Shown here: piece after piece, positions 1 through 5,762 of the stretch
How positions within the stretch are numbered: position 1 is the first letter of the stretch
Layout of the letters: each line of letters starts with the position of its first letter
DNA from: DASPXK01 sp035637315
GTDB taxonomy: Bacteria > Chloroflexota > UBA6077 > JACCZL01
Length of the DNA: 11,133 bases
Assembly: GCA_035637315.1 (NCBI GenBank)
Contig: DASPXK010000250.1
Span: 1-11,133 of the forward strand
Direction of reading: 5' to 3'
The notes under the pieces: generated by a model
Databases searched by the model: none
What the model was told of the DNA's origin: nothing
Seen by the model: the letters and a program-made list of their open reading frames with translations, nothing else
Translations under genes and position numbers: made by a program

Positions 1-238
1 CGCCGTCGCCTTCGATGGTGACCACCTTCTCGAAGCGCGACTCGGCGAGTCCGAGGCTGAGGCCGAGCCCGATCGCGGGTGGCAGGCCCATCGAGTCGAG
101 AACGTGGAGGTGGTTCGGCTTGACTCCAACGGCGGCAACCATTTCCCTGATCGCCGCGCCGACGTTCACGATAACCGGCTCACGCGGGAACGAGGTGTCA
201 ATCAGGCGGAGCGCCTCGGTCCGAGTCAAGCCCGCCAC
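1..238 (-). CDS. comE: Sulfopyruvate decarboxylase beta-subunit-like ThDP enzyme (partial, C-terminus off the left edge)
   Basis: Seen: reading leftward from GTG at 238 there are 79 open codons to the window edge. The product begins VAGLTRTEALRLIDT, contains DSMGLPPAIGLGLSLG (about residues 49-64) and reaches VVTIEGDG (about 72-79). EGDG is the first half of the thiamine-diphosphate/Mg binding motif GDG-X(24-30)-N; the second half lies outside. The start sits one base after the alpha subunit's TGA, and GGAGG inside the last codons of alpha stands 5 bases before the GTG, so the two are co-translated. Family knowledge: the C-terminal ThDP-binding half of the enzyme is a separate subunit (ComE) that pairs with ComD to decarboxylate 3-sulfopyruvate to sulfoacetaldehyde. 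Inference: the substrate is not proven, because phosphonopyruvate and other 2-oxoacid decarboxylases share this architecture. TTG at 229 is an alternative start. Confidence 0.72.
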   Translation of the reverse strand, partial: MAGLTRTEALRLIDTSFPREPVIVNVGAAIREMVAAVGVKPNHLHVLDSMGLPPAIGLGLSLGLAESRFEKVVTIEGDG

Positions 239-239
239 C

Positions 240-752
240 TCAGCCTCCCATCAGGTTGCAAAGCGCCATGACGGGGCGACGGGTGATCCGGCTGTACTCA
301 TACGCGCGGGTGATGGTGGACTCCCAGTCGGCGATCGGCACGCGCCCGTCGAGCGGGAAGTAGCGGACGCCGGCCGCGTCGAGGATCGGCTCGACTTTCT
401 CGCAGATGACGTGGATCATCGAGTTGTACTCGCCCAGCCCGCCGCGCCGCGAGACGACGTAAAACTGGGGGATGTGATACGCGATTGGGAACGTGGTCAG
501 GGCCGTCAGCAGGTTGCCGATCCCGTTGTCCTGGATGACCGCCACGGCCCGGGCGCCGGCCAGCTCGAGCCCGGCTAGGATGCCCACTCCCTCCTCCTCG
601 CGCGGGATCGGGAAGGTCACGGTATTGGCACGCGCGGCCAGGTGGTTGATGATGTGGACCAGCGTACTGCTGGGCAAGTGCAGCACGTAACGCGGGTCGA
701 TCTTTTCCAACCCCGCTATCACTGCTCGGCTGCGTTCGTCTGGCTCAGCCAT
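240..752 (-). CDS. comD: Sulfopyruvate decarboxylase alpha-subunit-like protein (ThDP pyrimidine-binding half)
   Basis: A 170-residue protein, the usual length for the free-standing ComD subunit (about 170). Seen: HLPSSTLVHIINHL near residues 25-38; PREEEGVGILAGLELAGARA around 50-69, carrying the glutamate pair expected to contact the ThDP pyrimidine ring; and VIQDNGIGNLLTAL around 73-86, matching the family's 'Q-N-S-G-L-G-N' segment. The C-terminal part (RRPVMALCNLMGG) resembles family ends. The ATG at 752 is preceded directly by an in-frame TGA, so the gene cannot begin further upstream; the nearby ribosome binding site (GGGACG) is weak. The beta subunit follows 1 base later. Together they should form the heteromeric cytosolic enzyme that decarboxylates sulfopyruvate, used for coenzyme M synthesis in methanogens and in sulfonate catabolism in some bacteria. 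No other sulfonate gene lies in the window, so substrate and pathway remain inferred. Confidence 0.8.
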   Translation of the reverse strand: MAEPDERSRAVIAGLEKIDPRYVLHLPSSTLVHIINHLAARANTVTFPIPREEEGVGILAGLELAGARAVAVIQDNGIGNLLTALTTFPIAYHIPQFYVVSRRGGLGEYNSMIHVICEKVEPILDAAGVRYFPLDGRVPIADWESTITRAYEYSRITRRPVMALCNLMGG

Positions 753-793
753 TCATCGTCCCATAAACGGAATCGCGCCAGAGGCCGAGTACC

Positions 794-799
794 ATTATA
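794..799 (-). promoter_or_regulatory. Probable -10 box (TATAAT) for the comD-comE-like unit
   Basis: On the minus strand a perfect TATAAT stands 41 bases upstream of the alpha-subunit ATG, giving a leader of about 30 bases. The hexamer 17 bases further upstream (GGCTGC) is a poor -35. The box is an A/T island in very GC-rich DNA, which supports it, but only the -10 is convincing. Confidence 0.45.
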
Positions 800-854
800 G
801 GTGCGCTCCGCCTGGAGCAGCCGGCGCTCCGTGGCTGTGGCTGTTTCGCCTTGT

Positions 855-900
855 GGCGGCCGGGGGCTCGTCGACGGGGAGCCCGCCGCTCCTGGCCGCC
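855..900. repeat. Nested inverted repeat (strong stem-loop) upstream of the small membrane protein
   Basis: Outer arms GGCGGCC (855-861) and GGCCGCC (894-900) are perfectly complementary. Inside them GGGCTC (864-869) pairs with GAGCCC (879-884). It lies between the divergent sulfopyruvate decarboxylase promoter and the ribosome binding site at 923-929. It has no T-tract on either strand, so it is not a standard intrinsic terminator; it could be a 5' leader structure or a protein-binding palindrome. Confidence 0.5.
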
Positions 901-941
901 CAGGCGAGCACTGCGAAGCGACAAGGAGGGGAACGGCCGTT

Positions 942-1247
942 ATGCTGGCAAGTATGACCGTCACGTTACTTAGGGCACTGGTCGTGTTCGTGCCGGTCTG
1001 CGTGCTCTTTGCTTGGTCGCTAGTCTCGTTCTTTAGAACGAGAACTGTCTGGCGTTGCCTACAGCTGCTCGGCGCAGGATGCCTGTTGGTGGTCGTCCTT
1101 ACTCACATCTCCGAAGCACTTCAGCTGTTTCCTTCGATGCAATGGGGCTCGCCGAACAGCGTTGGTCATTACCTCGATTTATCGAGCGCCGTTCTTGGCC
1201 TCACGTTGTTCTCCGTGGGGCATTTGGGTACGAGAAGAGGTTGGTGA
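942..1247 (+). CDS. Small three-helix membrane protein, unknown function
   Basis: A 101-residue product from ATG 942. An ideal AAGGAGG (923-929) stands 12 bases before it; a second in-frame ATG at 954 is too far from that site. Three hydrophobic helices are visible: about residues 9-28 (VVFVPVCVLFAWSLVSFF), 36-54 (LQLLGAGCLLVVVLTHI) and 76-93 (YLDLSSAVLGLTLFSVG). Charged RTRTVW and polar QWGSPNSVGHY link them. I recognise the general look of a conserved hypothetical inner-membrane family (LQLLGAGCL..THI.EAL.LFP..WG..NS.GHYLDL) but know no function. By hand count the gene is near 55% GC, lower than its neighbours, and it uses TTA, AGA, AGG and CTA codons that they avoid. That suggests acquisition from another genome. 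It has no operon partner, being flanked by genes on the other strand. Confidence 0.68.
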   Translation: MLASMTVTLLRALVVFVPVCVLFAWSLVSFFRTRTVWRCLQLLGAGCLLVVVLTHISEALQLFPSMQWGSPNSVGHYLDLSSAVLGLTLFSVGHLGTRRGW

Positions 1248-1346
1248 CACCGGTCGCCGTGCACTGGTAGTGAGACGCCACGCCTGTTGAAGCCTAGGGT
1301 CAATCGAGCCGCCAGAGGAGCGGGGCGACGGCCACTTTTCCCCTGC
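1248..1346. other. Gap with no recognisable gene
   Basis: I see no ORF with family resemblance, no RNA gene and no clear terminator between the end of the small membrane protein and the convergent minus-strand unit. Confidence 0.4.
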
Positions 1347-1421
1347 TCAGCAACTCCTCAAGTAGTGGCGGGCAAGGCCCTTGAAATACAGCCGGGTTAC
1401 GGCCGACTTCTCTTCGGACAT
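1347..1421 (-). CDS. Possible 24-residue ORF after the chr operon
   Basis: ATG at 1421 (minus strand) opens 24 codons beginning MSEEKSAVTRLYFKGLARHY and ending in TGA at 1347. AAAGGA lies 8 bases before the ATG. The product is basic with an amphipathic-looking middle. It is in the same frame as the second CHR protein: after that gene's TGA (1473-1475) the frame stays open for 17 codons up to this ATG. It may be a real microprotein, the start of a decayed gene or chance. I do not recognise a family. Confidence 0.28.
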   Translation of the reverse strand: MSEEKSAVTRLYFKGLARHYLRSC

Positions 1422-1445
1422 CGATACCGTCCTTTCCTCGAGCCA

Positions 1446-1472
1446 CGCGAGAGCCAGGTGCGGCTCTTCGCG
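1446..1472 (-). terminator. Stem-loop immediately after the second CHR gene
   Basis: CGCGA-GAGCC (1446-1455) pairs with GGCTC-TTCGCG (1462-1472) across a 6-base loop and one bulged base. On the minus strand it begins at the base after the chrA2 stop codon. No T-run follows, so termination by this hairpin alone is doubtful; transcript-end stabilisation is an alternative. Confidence 0.35.
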
Positions 1473-2000
1473 TCAGCGCTGCCCGATGGCACCGATCGGC
1501 GCCCCGAGCACAGCGCCGCCAAACAGGATGAAGAACGGGTGGACCTTCCGGGACAAGCCGAGCAGCAGGGCCGCGGCGGCGATCACCCCGTAAGCCCAGC
1601 CTAAGAACGCGCCCTGGGCGATGCTGACCGCGGCCACACCCAGCAACCCCACGATCGCGGGGCCTGCCCCCCGGCTGAAGCCCTGCAGCCAACGATGTTG
1701 CGTGAACCGGCGGATGGCTTGGGCTGCGCCAGCCGCGAGCGCCCAGGGGATCAGGAACACCCCCAGGGTGGCGACGCCGGCGCCCGCAAGCCCCGCCACC
1801 CGGTAGCCGATGAAGGTCGCAAGGATGAGGACCGGGCCGGGCGTGACGTAGCTGAACGCGAGCGCCGCCGAGAAGTCCTGCGGGCTAAGCCAGCCCGTCT
1901 CGGACACCGCCATGCGTTCCACGAGCGGTAGCGCGGCCTGGCCGCCGCCGAATGCCAGCACGCTGATGACCATGAACCGCCAGAACAGGTCCAGCATCAT
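1473..2000 (-). CDS. chrA: Chromate transporter (CHR family) half-protein, second subunit
   Basis: A 175-residue integral membrane protein, one CHR domain (PF02417 type). Seen: LAFGGGQAALPLVE (about residues 15-28) is the domain's 'FGG' signature, followed by the conserved W-L-S..DF segment (37-43) and SYVTPGPVLILATFIGY (50-66), the 'PGP' motif. Further hydrophobic helices follow at about 68-95, 113-135 and 136-150. Start chosen at ATG 2000: AAGGAGG stands 7 bases upstream, and the ATG overlaps the previous gene's stop as ATGA, so the pair is translationally coupled. The open frame extends further upstream, but only in a different frame under the first CHR gene. Family knowledge: short CHR proteins work as pairs with opposite topology and export chromate using the proton gradient. 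Inference: it forms a heterodimeric carrier with the upstream protein. Confidence 0.85.
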   Translation of the reverse strand: MMLDLFWRFMVISVLAFGGGQAALPLVERMAVSETGWLSPQDFSAALAFSYVTPGPVLILATFIGYRVAGLAGAGVATLGVFLIPWALAAGAAQAIRRFTQHRWLQGFSRGAGPAIVGLLGVAAVSIAQGAFLGWAYGVIAAAALLLGLSRKVHPFFILFGGAVLGAPIGAIGQR

Positions 2001-2647
2001 CGCCTCGCCTCCTTGACCGTTTCCCCCTGCCCTGTCTGGTCCGAGAGCGCCAAGACCCCGAGAAATCCGCCGCCGACCACCAATAGCGCGGCATTCGCGT
2101 CGAGAAAGGCCCCGGCGAGGAAGGCAGCCAGCGCGATTCCGACCGTGAGCGGCTCCTTGGGGTCGATGTTCCGCTTGCCGAGCCGGTAGGCGGTCGCGAG
2201 CAAGATCCCCACCACGGCCGCCGTCAGCCCGCTGAGGGCCGGCCCAACGGCGGGGAGCGCCGTCGTGGAGACGTAGCCGGCCGCGAGCGCGGCCATGGCC
2301 ACGGCTGAGGGCAGGATGTAAGCGGCGGTCGCGATGGCCGAGCCCGGCCAACCACGGAGCTTATAGGCGAGGTAGGCGACGATCTGGATGACGGTGGAAC
2401 CGGGCAAAACCTTGGTATAGGTCATCGAGTCGGTGAGATCTTTACGCGTCACGACCCGACGCCCGTCGATTAGCTCGCGCTCGATGTAGGCGAGCAGCGG
2501 CGGCATGTCACCGATGCCGGTCACGCCGACCTTCAAGAACACCCATGCGAGAGCCAGCAGCGAAACGGCTCGTGGCTCTTCGCCAGCGGCCGCTTGGCCC
2601 GCCTCTACGCCCGATCTCTGGCCAACGGTCTCACCGCTGCCTTCCAT
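1997..2647 (-). CDS. chrA: Chromate transporter (CHR family) half-protein, first subunit, with atypical motifs
   Basis: A 216-residue membrane protein with one CHR domain after a polar, Gly/Glu-rich N-terminal tail of about 26 residues. Seen: LLALAWVFLKVGVTGIGDMP (30-49) aligns with the family's 'FLKIGLTSFGGP' helix, but the FGG signature reads IGD. YTKVLPGSTVIQIVAYLAYK (77-96) aligns with the 'LPGP' region but has Ser in place of the second Pro. LRGWPGSAIATAAYILPSA (98-116) is typical. Helices continue to about residue 200. The ATG at 2647 has GGAGGG 9 bases upstream. The gene follows the chrB-like gene by 100 bases and overlaps the second CHR gene by 4 bases. Because the conserved oxyanion-pathway signatures deviate in this half, the substrate could differ from chromate. 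Confidence 0.82.
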   Translation of the reverse strand: MEGSGETVGQRSGVEAGQAAAGEEPRAVSLLALAWVFLKVGVTGIGDMPPLLAYIERELIDGRRVVTRKDLTDSMTYTKVLPGSTVIQIVAYLAYKLRGWPGSAIATAAYILPSAVAMAALAAGYVSTTALPAVGPALSGLTAAVVGILLATAYRLGKRNIDPKEPLTVGIALAAFLAGAFLDANAALLVVGGGFLGVLALSDQTGQGETVKEARR

Positions 2648-2695
2648 ACGTCATCTCCCTCCGGCTGACGGAACGTCGCACGTCCGGCTCGTCTT

Positions 2696-2718
2696 ACGCT
2701 CGCCCCTTTAGCGGGCGT
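2696..2718 (-). promoter_or_regulatory. Intercistronic stem-loop between the chrB-like gene and the first CHR gene
   Basis: ACGCTCGC (2696-2703) and GCGGGCGT (2711-2718) pair over 8 bases with one G-T wobble and a 7-base loop. A second small hairpin, CTGCG-ACTT-CGCAG (2734-2747), lies directly after the chrB-like stop codon. They sit in the 100-base intercistronic gap and could set the relative expression of regulator and transporter. There is no T-tract. Confidence 0.3.
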
Positions 2719-2747
2719 ACCAGGTCTGGCTCGCTGCGACTTCGCAG

Positions 2748-3368
2748 TCACTGCCGGGCACCGCTACTCGGCCGGGACGCCGACACGTCTCCTGGCTCGG
2801 CCACGTGATTGCTCTCATTCGCATCGTCACCACCCGCGGCGTGGGCGCGTTCTCGGCCGTGCACCTCGTCGCGAAAAGCCTCCAACACCCGACGTGCCTG
2901 GGCCAACCGCTCTTCGGCCTCGGCCCGAAGCGCGGCGGCAAAGACGTCCCGCTCGCGTACACGGGCCAGCCACCGCTCTAGCCGCTCGAAGTCGTCCTCG
3001 ATCTCCTCCAGGGCCGCGAAGGTGAACTTGCCCTTGCGCGTCTCGCGGGCCACTTCTTCCTCGAAGCGCTCCGTGGTATCCAACAGCTCCTGATACTCTT
3101 CATCACGCGCGTGATTGACGGCCGCGACCAGGCGCTCCTCCCAGCCAGGCTCGGCCGGACCGAGCGCTGAGAGGGTGGCCACACCCCCGAACTCGCGCAC
3201 CTTCGCCGCCACCTCGCCCAGGCGACGCTCGGATTCCGGGGTGCGTGGTAGGACACAACAAGCATCCTGCAGGTAGACCGCGCCCAGGCCTCGAAGCTGT
3301 CGCCAAATGTAGGTCCGCTTACGCGACGGCTCGGCGGGCACTTTGTAGACTAGTTGGAGCCATTCCAT
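2748..3368 (-). CDS. chrB: ChrB-like protein, N-terminal domain only
   Basis: A 206-residue cytosolic protein. Seen: WLQLVYKVPAEPSRKRTYIW (3-22) followed by RQLRGLGAVYLQDACCVLP (23-41) is the hallmark start of the ChrB N-terminal domain (small alpha/beta module, then an 'LGA..LQ.....LP' strand). Residues about 95-168 are highly charged and helical, likely a coiled coil. The last 35 residues are polar and low-complexity. Full ChrB proteins are about 300 residues and carry a second C-terminal domain, which is absent here. ChrB is described as a chromate-sensing regulator or accessory factor of chrA, and position as first gene before two CHR genes fits. ATG 3368 is used: an in-frame TAA lies 9 codons upstream. 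It overlaps by one base the TGA of a 29-codon ORF, and its own ribosome binding site is weak. Confidence 0.8.
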   Translation of the reverse strand: MEWLQLVYKVPAEPSRKRTYIWRQLRGLGAVYLQDACCVLPRTPESERRLGEVAAKVREFGGVATLSALGPAEPGWEERLVAAVNHARDEEYQELLDTTERFEEEVARETRKGKFTFAALEEIEDDFERLERWLARVRERDVFAAALRAEAEERLAQARRVLEAFRDEVHGRERAHAAGGDDANESNHVAEPGDVSASRPSSGARQ

Positions 3369-3457
3369 CAGCGCGCCCGCCTGTGAGCAGTGTTACCTCT
3401 CGCGATCGTCACATCCCACAACGTCGCTGGATTCCCCATCACGTAGGCCTTGCTCAC
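3368..3457 (-). CDS. Possible 29-residue ORF coupled to the chrB-like gene
   Basis: Starting at GTG 3457, with AAGGAAGG 4 bases upstream (the strongest ribosome binding site of this operon), 29 codons encode a basic peptide beginning SKAYVMGNPATLWDVTIARG after the initiator. Its TGA (3370-3368) shares a base with the chrB-like ATG (TGATG), a classic translational-coupling arrangement. I recognise no family. It may be a leader peptide, a microprotein of the operon, or chance, but the ribosome binding site and exact overlap argue for translation. Confidence 0.42.
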   Translation of the reverse strand: MSKAYVMGNPATLWDVTIARGNTAHRRAR

Positions 3458-3645
3458 GTCACCTTCCTTGAGCCTTCGATGCCACCGCCGTCCAATGTGA
3501 CGACCGCTACAAGTGGCGCACGCTACATTATAGCACGCGTCTCAAGCAGCAGCTGATCTGGACCATGGCTTATAGATCCAGTCCGAAGTCCGACGAGTGC
3601 GGGGTTAAAGAGTAACGCTGAGGGCTGAACGGGTAGATTAGGGGC
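3458..3645. other. Divergent intergenic region between the chr operon and the MFS gene
   Basis: It holds the leader of the chr operon with a TATAAT box (3527-3532, minus strand). An imperfect palindrome (CTGGA at 3558-3562, TCCAG at 3577-3581) lies around a CCATGG and could be an operator. I see no convincing -35/-10 pair for the plus-strand gene and no RNA gene. Confidence 0.4.
3527..3532 (-). promoter_or_regulatory. Probable -10 box (TATAAT) of the chr operon
   Basis: A perfect minus-strand TATAAT in a GC-rich background, 70 bases upstream of the small GTG ORF and about 160 upstream of the chrB-like ATG. The -35 position is unremarkable (CAGCTG at a 17-base spacing). Its context (cattatag on the plus strand) is nearly the same as that of the box before the comD-like gene. 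Confidence 0.4.
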
Positions 3646-4926
3646 GTGCGCTGCGGCCCGTCGCCCATCCCTAGAGCCCCACTCGCACCCCCCAAACCAC
3701 GCCTTCCCTTGGCGTCGATTGCGCTTGGCGGGGCTGCCATGTTCACCGTCATGGGCGCACGAGCCACGTTCGCCGTGCTGTATCCGGCGATCGTGATAGA
3801 CCTGGGCTGGAGCGTGGCGGAGGTGACCACCGCATTCTCGGCCGGGCTGCTGGTCTATCCGGCAGCCGTCATTCTCGTGGGTGTACTGGTGGATCGGCTG
3901 GGCTGTCGGGCGACGATGCTCGGCGGGTGCGGGCTGCTGATGGCCGGTATGGCCCTGCTCGCCGTTTCAACTGAGCTGTGGCAGTTTTACGTTGCGTTCA
4001 TCGTCGCTCAGGGGCTGGGCTGCGCGGGAGTTGGTTTCGTCGCCGTGGTCAAGATGCTGGCGATGCGTTATCCAAGGCGCTTCGCCGCCGCATTCGGGCT
4101 GGCATCGGTGGGCCAGGGGCTGGGATCACTCCTGATCAGCCCGGCCGTCCAGGCCGTGATCGATCTGTCTGGCTGGCGGGCCGGGGCGCTGACCTTCGTG
4201 GGTGTCGTGGGGGTCGGCGTCCTCCCGCTGGTCATCCTGGTGGCCCCGGGGCGCGAGCCACACCACGAGACGCACGCACGTGCCACGCTGAGTCAGCGGC
4301 CGACCGCGCGCAGCTGGCTCTTCCTCGCGCTCTTCGTCAGCAATGCCGCGCTGGGCTACCAGATGCTGCTGCCAACCCATCAGGTCGCGCATCTACTGAG
4401 CGCTGGCTTCGCGCCGATGTCGGCCGCGACGACGGCAGGCTTGTGGGGCGCATGCGGCGCTTTGAGTGCGCTGGTTTGCGGATGGGCCCTGGAGCGCTGG
4501 CGCGAGGCTCCGCTGCTGGCCCTGGCCGCGGCGCTATACGGGCTCGGTATCGTCGCGCTGATTACGAGCACGCCCGACGCGGCCTGGTTGGCGGCAGTGT
4601 TCGTGCTTGGGGCCGGCCTCGGGCGAGGGATCCTTGGCATCACACTGGCGGCGGTCTCGACGCGCGCCTTTGCCGGCCCACGCCTGGGACGGATCACCGG
4701 CCTTCTCGACCTTGGATTCGGGATCGGGGCGTTCCTCGGCCCCTGGCTGACAGCCGTCGTGCACGATCAGAGCGGCAGCTTCGGGCCCGGCTTGGCAAGC
4801 GGTATCCTGGCGGCGTGCGTCGTCTCGGCGGGTGGCGTCCTGGGCATACGCCTGGCGGCCAGAGCCTCGCGCCAGACAATGCGGGCCTCTCAGGGGCAGC
4901 CGACGGAGCGAGCCCCTCAGACGTGA
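3646..4926 (+). CDS. MFS transporter, probably for a carboxylate (oxalate/formate or monocarboxylate-type)
   Basis: A 426-residue inner-membrane carrier with about 12 helices, the usual MFS length. Seen: TM1 (about 22-48, SIALGGAAMFTVMGARATFA); the loop 2-3 motif A as GVLVDRLGCRATM (79-91); FGLASVGQGLGSLLISP around 150-166; a central polar loop near 205-220 (HHETHARATLSQRPTARS); a second six-helix half, including GLLDLGFGIGAFLGPWL late in the protein; and a polar C-tail. The layout around TM1-2 (LYPAIVIDLGWS..EVTTAFS) resembles carboxylate porters of the oxalate/formate antiporter and monocarboxylate groups. Start GTG 3646 keeps TM1 whole; ATG 3739 would cut it. The upstream AGGGG lies only 1 base before the GTG, so the start is uncertain. 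The aldolase follows after 66 bases, which suggests transport of its substrate or product. Confidence 0.78.
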   Translation: MRCGPSPIPRAPLAPPKPRLPLASIALGGAAMFTVMGARATFAVLYPAIVIDLGWSVAEVTTAFSAGLLVYPAAVILVGVLVDRLGCRATMLGGCGLLMAGMALLAVSTELWQFYVAFIVAQGLGCAGVGFVAVVKMLAMRYPRRFAAAFGLASVGQGLGSLLISPAVQAVIDLSGWRAGALTFVGVVGVGVLPLVILVAPGREPHHETHARATLSQRPTARSWLFLALFVSNAALGYQMLLPTHQVAHLLSAGFAPMSAATTAGLWGACGALSALVCGWALERWREAPLLALAAALYGLGIVALITSTPDAAWLAAVFVLGAGLGRGILGITLAAVSTRAFAGPRLGRITGLLDLGFGIGAFLGPWLTAVVHDQSGSFGPGLASGILAACVVSAGGVLGIRLAARASRQTMRASQGQPTERAPQT

Positions 4927-4958
4927 TGTCAGCCCAGACAGCCATGGTCGGGCACGGC

Positions 4959-4967
4959 TGGTACACT
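4959..4967 (+). promoter_or_regulatory. Possible extended -10 promoter for the aldolase gene
   Basis: TGG followed by TACACT (4962-4967) fits an extended -10 element, with a transcription start expected near 4974, about 19 bases before the ATG. No -35 is evident, as is usual for extended -10 promoters. The gene may equally be read through from the MFS gene 66 bases upstream. Confidence 0.3.
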
Positions 4968-4992
4968 AGGGCCTTCGGGAAGGTGGCCGGCG

Positions 4993-5751
4993 ATGAACGT
5001 GCGCAATCCGGTCAAGGCGAAGCTCCGGGCCGGCGGAGTCTCGGTCGGCTCCTGGCTGAATCTGGCTTCCCCGCTGGCCGCCGAAGCGATGGCCGGCGAG
5101 GGCTTCGAGTGGCTGACTGTGGATACCGAGCATTGCGCATGGGGTATCGCCGAGATGACGAACGCTTTCCGGGCAATCGAGTCGCGCGGCGCAGTCCCCC
5201 TCGCGCGCTCCTGGTCGCACAATCCGGAAGTGATCGCCCGCATCCTGGACGCGGGCGCGCTCGGCGTAGTGGTGCCACACGTGAGCACGCCGGACCAGGC
5301 CGAGCGGCTGGCGCGCGCCGTGCGATATCCGCCTCGCGGCGAGCGCTCAGTGGGGAGCTGTCGGGCGGCGACCTTCCAGGACTACTACGCGCGGGCGGAT
5401 GAGGAGATCTTGCTGATCCCGATGATCGAGGATCCAGTCGGCGTCGCCAACATCGAAGCGATCATGTCGGTCGACGGAGTGGACGTGGCGCTGCTCGGGA
5501 CGTCCGACCTGGCGCTCGCGATGGGGATTCGACGCGACGAGATGGATGGCAACGCCGAGCATGAAGAGATGGTGATGCGGGTCCTGGCAGGGTGTCGGCA
5601 GGCTGGCAAGCCGGCCGGCATCCCCGTCGGCGACGCCCTCCAGGCCAAGCGCTGGATCGAGCGGGGCTTCCAGTTCATCGACCTGTCGAACGATCTGGCG
5701 CTGCTGCGCGCGATGGTGCGGGCGCAGCTCAGTGAAGTAGCCGCCTCGTAA
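4993..5751 (+). CDS. HpcH/HpaI family class II aldolase (2-oxo-acid / hydroxy-oxo-dioate aldolase)
   Basis: A 252-residue protein, the normal length for this TIM-barrel, metal-dependent pyruvate aldolase family. Seen: GSWLNLASPLAAEAMAGEGF (19-38); WLTVDTEHCAWG (40-51) with catalytic-type His47; LARSWSHNPEVIARILDAGA (70-89) with Arg72; GVVVPHVSTPDQAE (91-104); RYPPRGERSVG (111-121); IPMIEDPVGVANIEAI (142-157) with metal ligand Glu146; and LLGTSDLALAMG (167-178) with metal ligand Asp172. All expected catalytic and metal residues are present. Family members cleave 4-hydroxy-2-oxo acids to pyruvate (or oxaloacetate) plus an aldehyde. ATG 4993 has AAGGTGG 7 bases upstream. The MFS gene upstream and the dehydrogenase remnant downstream fit a small carboxylate catabolic unit. 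The exact substrate cannot be told. Confidence 0.85.
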   Translation: MNVRNPVKAKLRAGGVSVGSWLNLASPLAAEAMAGEGFEWLTVDTEHCAWGIAEMTNAFRAIESRGAVPLARSWSHNPEVIARILDAGALGVVVPHVSTPDQAERLARAVRYPPRGERSVGSCRAATFQDYYARADEEILLIPMIEDPVGVANIEAIMSVDGVDVALLGTSDLALAMGIRRDEMDGNAEHEEMVMRVLAGCRQAGKPAGIPVGDALQAKRWIERGFQFIDLSNDLALLRAMVRAQLSEVAAS

Positions 5752-5762
5752 GGGAGGAACAG

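Noticed and set aside
719..964. Minus-strand 81-codon ORF upstream of the comD-like gene
   Set aside because: It overlaps the alpha-subunit start out of frame, covers the palindrome and promoter, and shows no family resemblance.
1473..2351. Longer version of the second CHR protein starting at 2351
   Set aside because: The extra 117 residues are Arg/Gly-rich shadow of the first CHR gene. ATG 2000 has AAGGAGG and an ATGA overlap.
3245..3556. Plus-strand 103-codon ORF across the chrB-like start and its leader
   Set aside because: Low-complexity Ser/Arg/Pro product with no ribosome binding site, antisense to a recognised gene.
3978..5402. A 474-codon plus-strand frame overlapping the first MFS gene and the aldolase
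   Set aside because: Its product is Arg/Gly-rich and crosses the boundary between two well-supported genes in another frame; it is a GC shadow.
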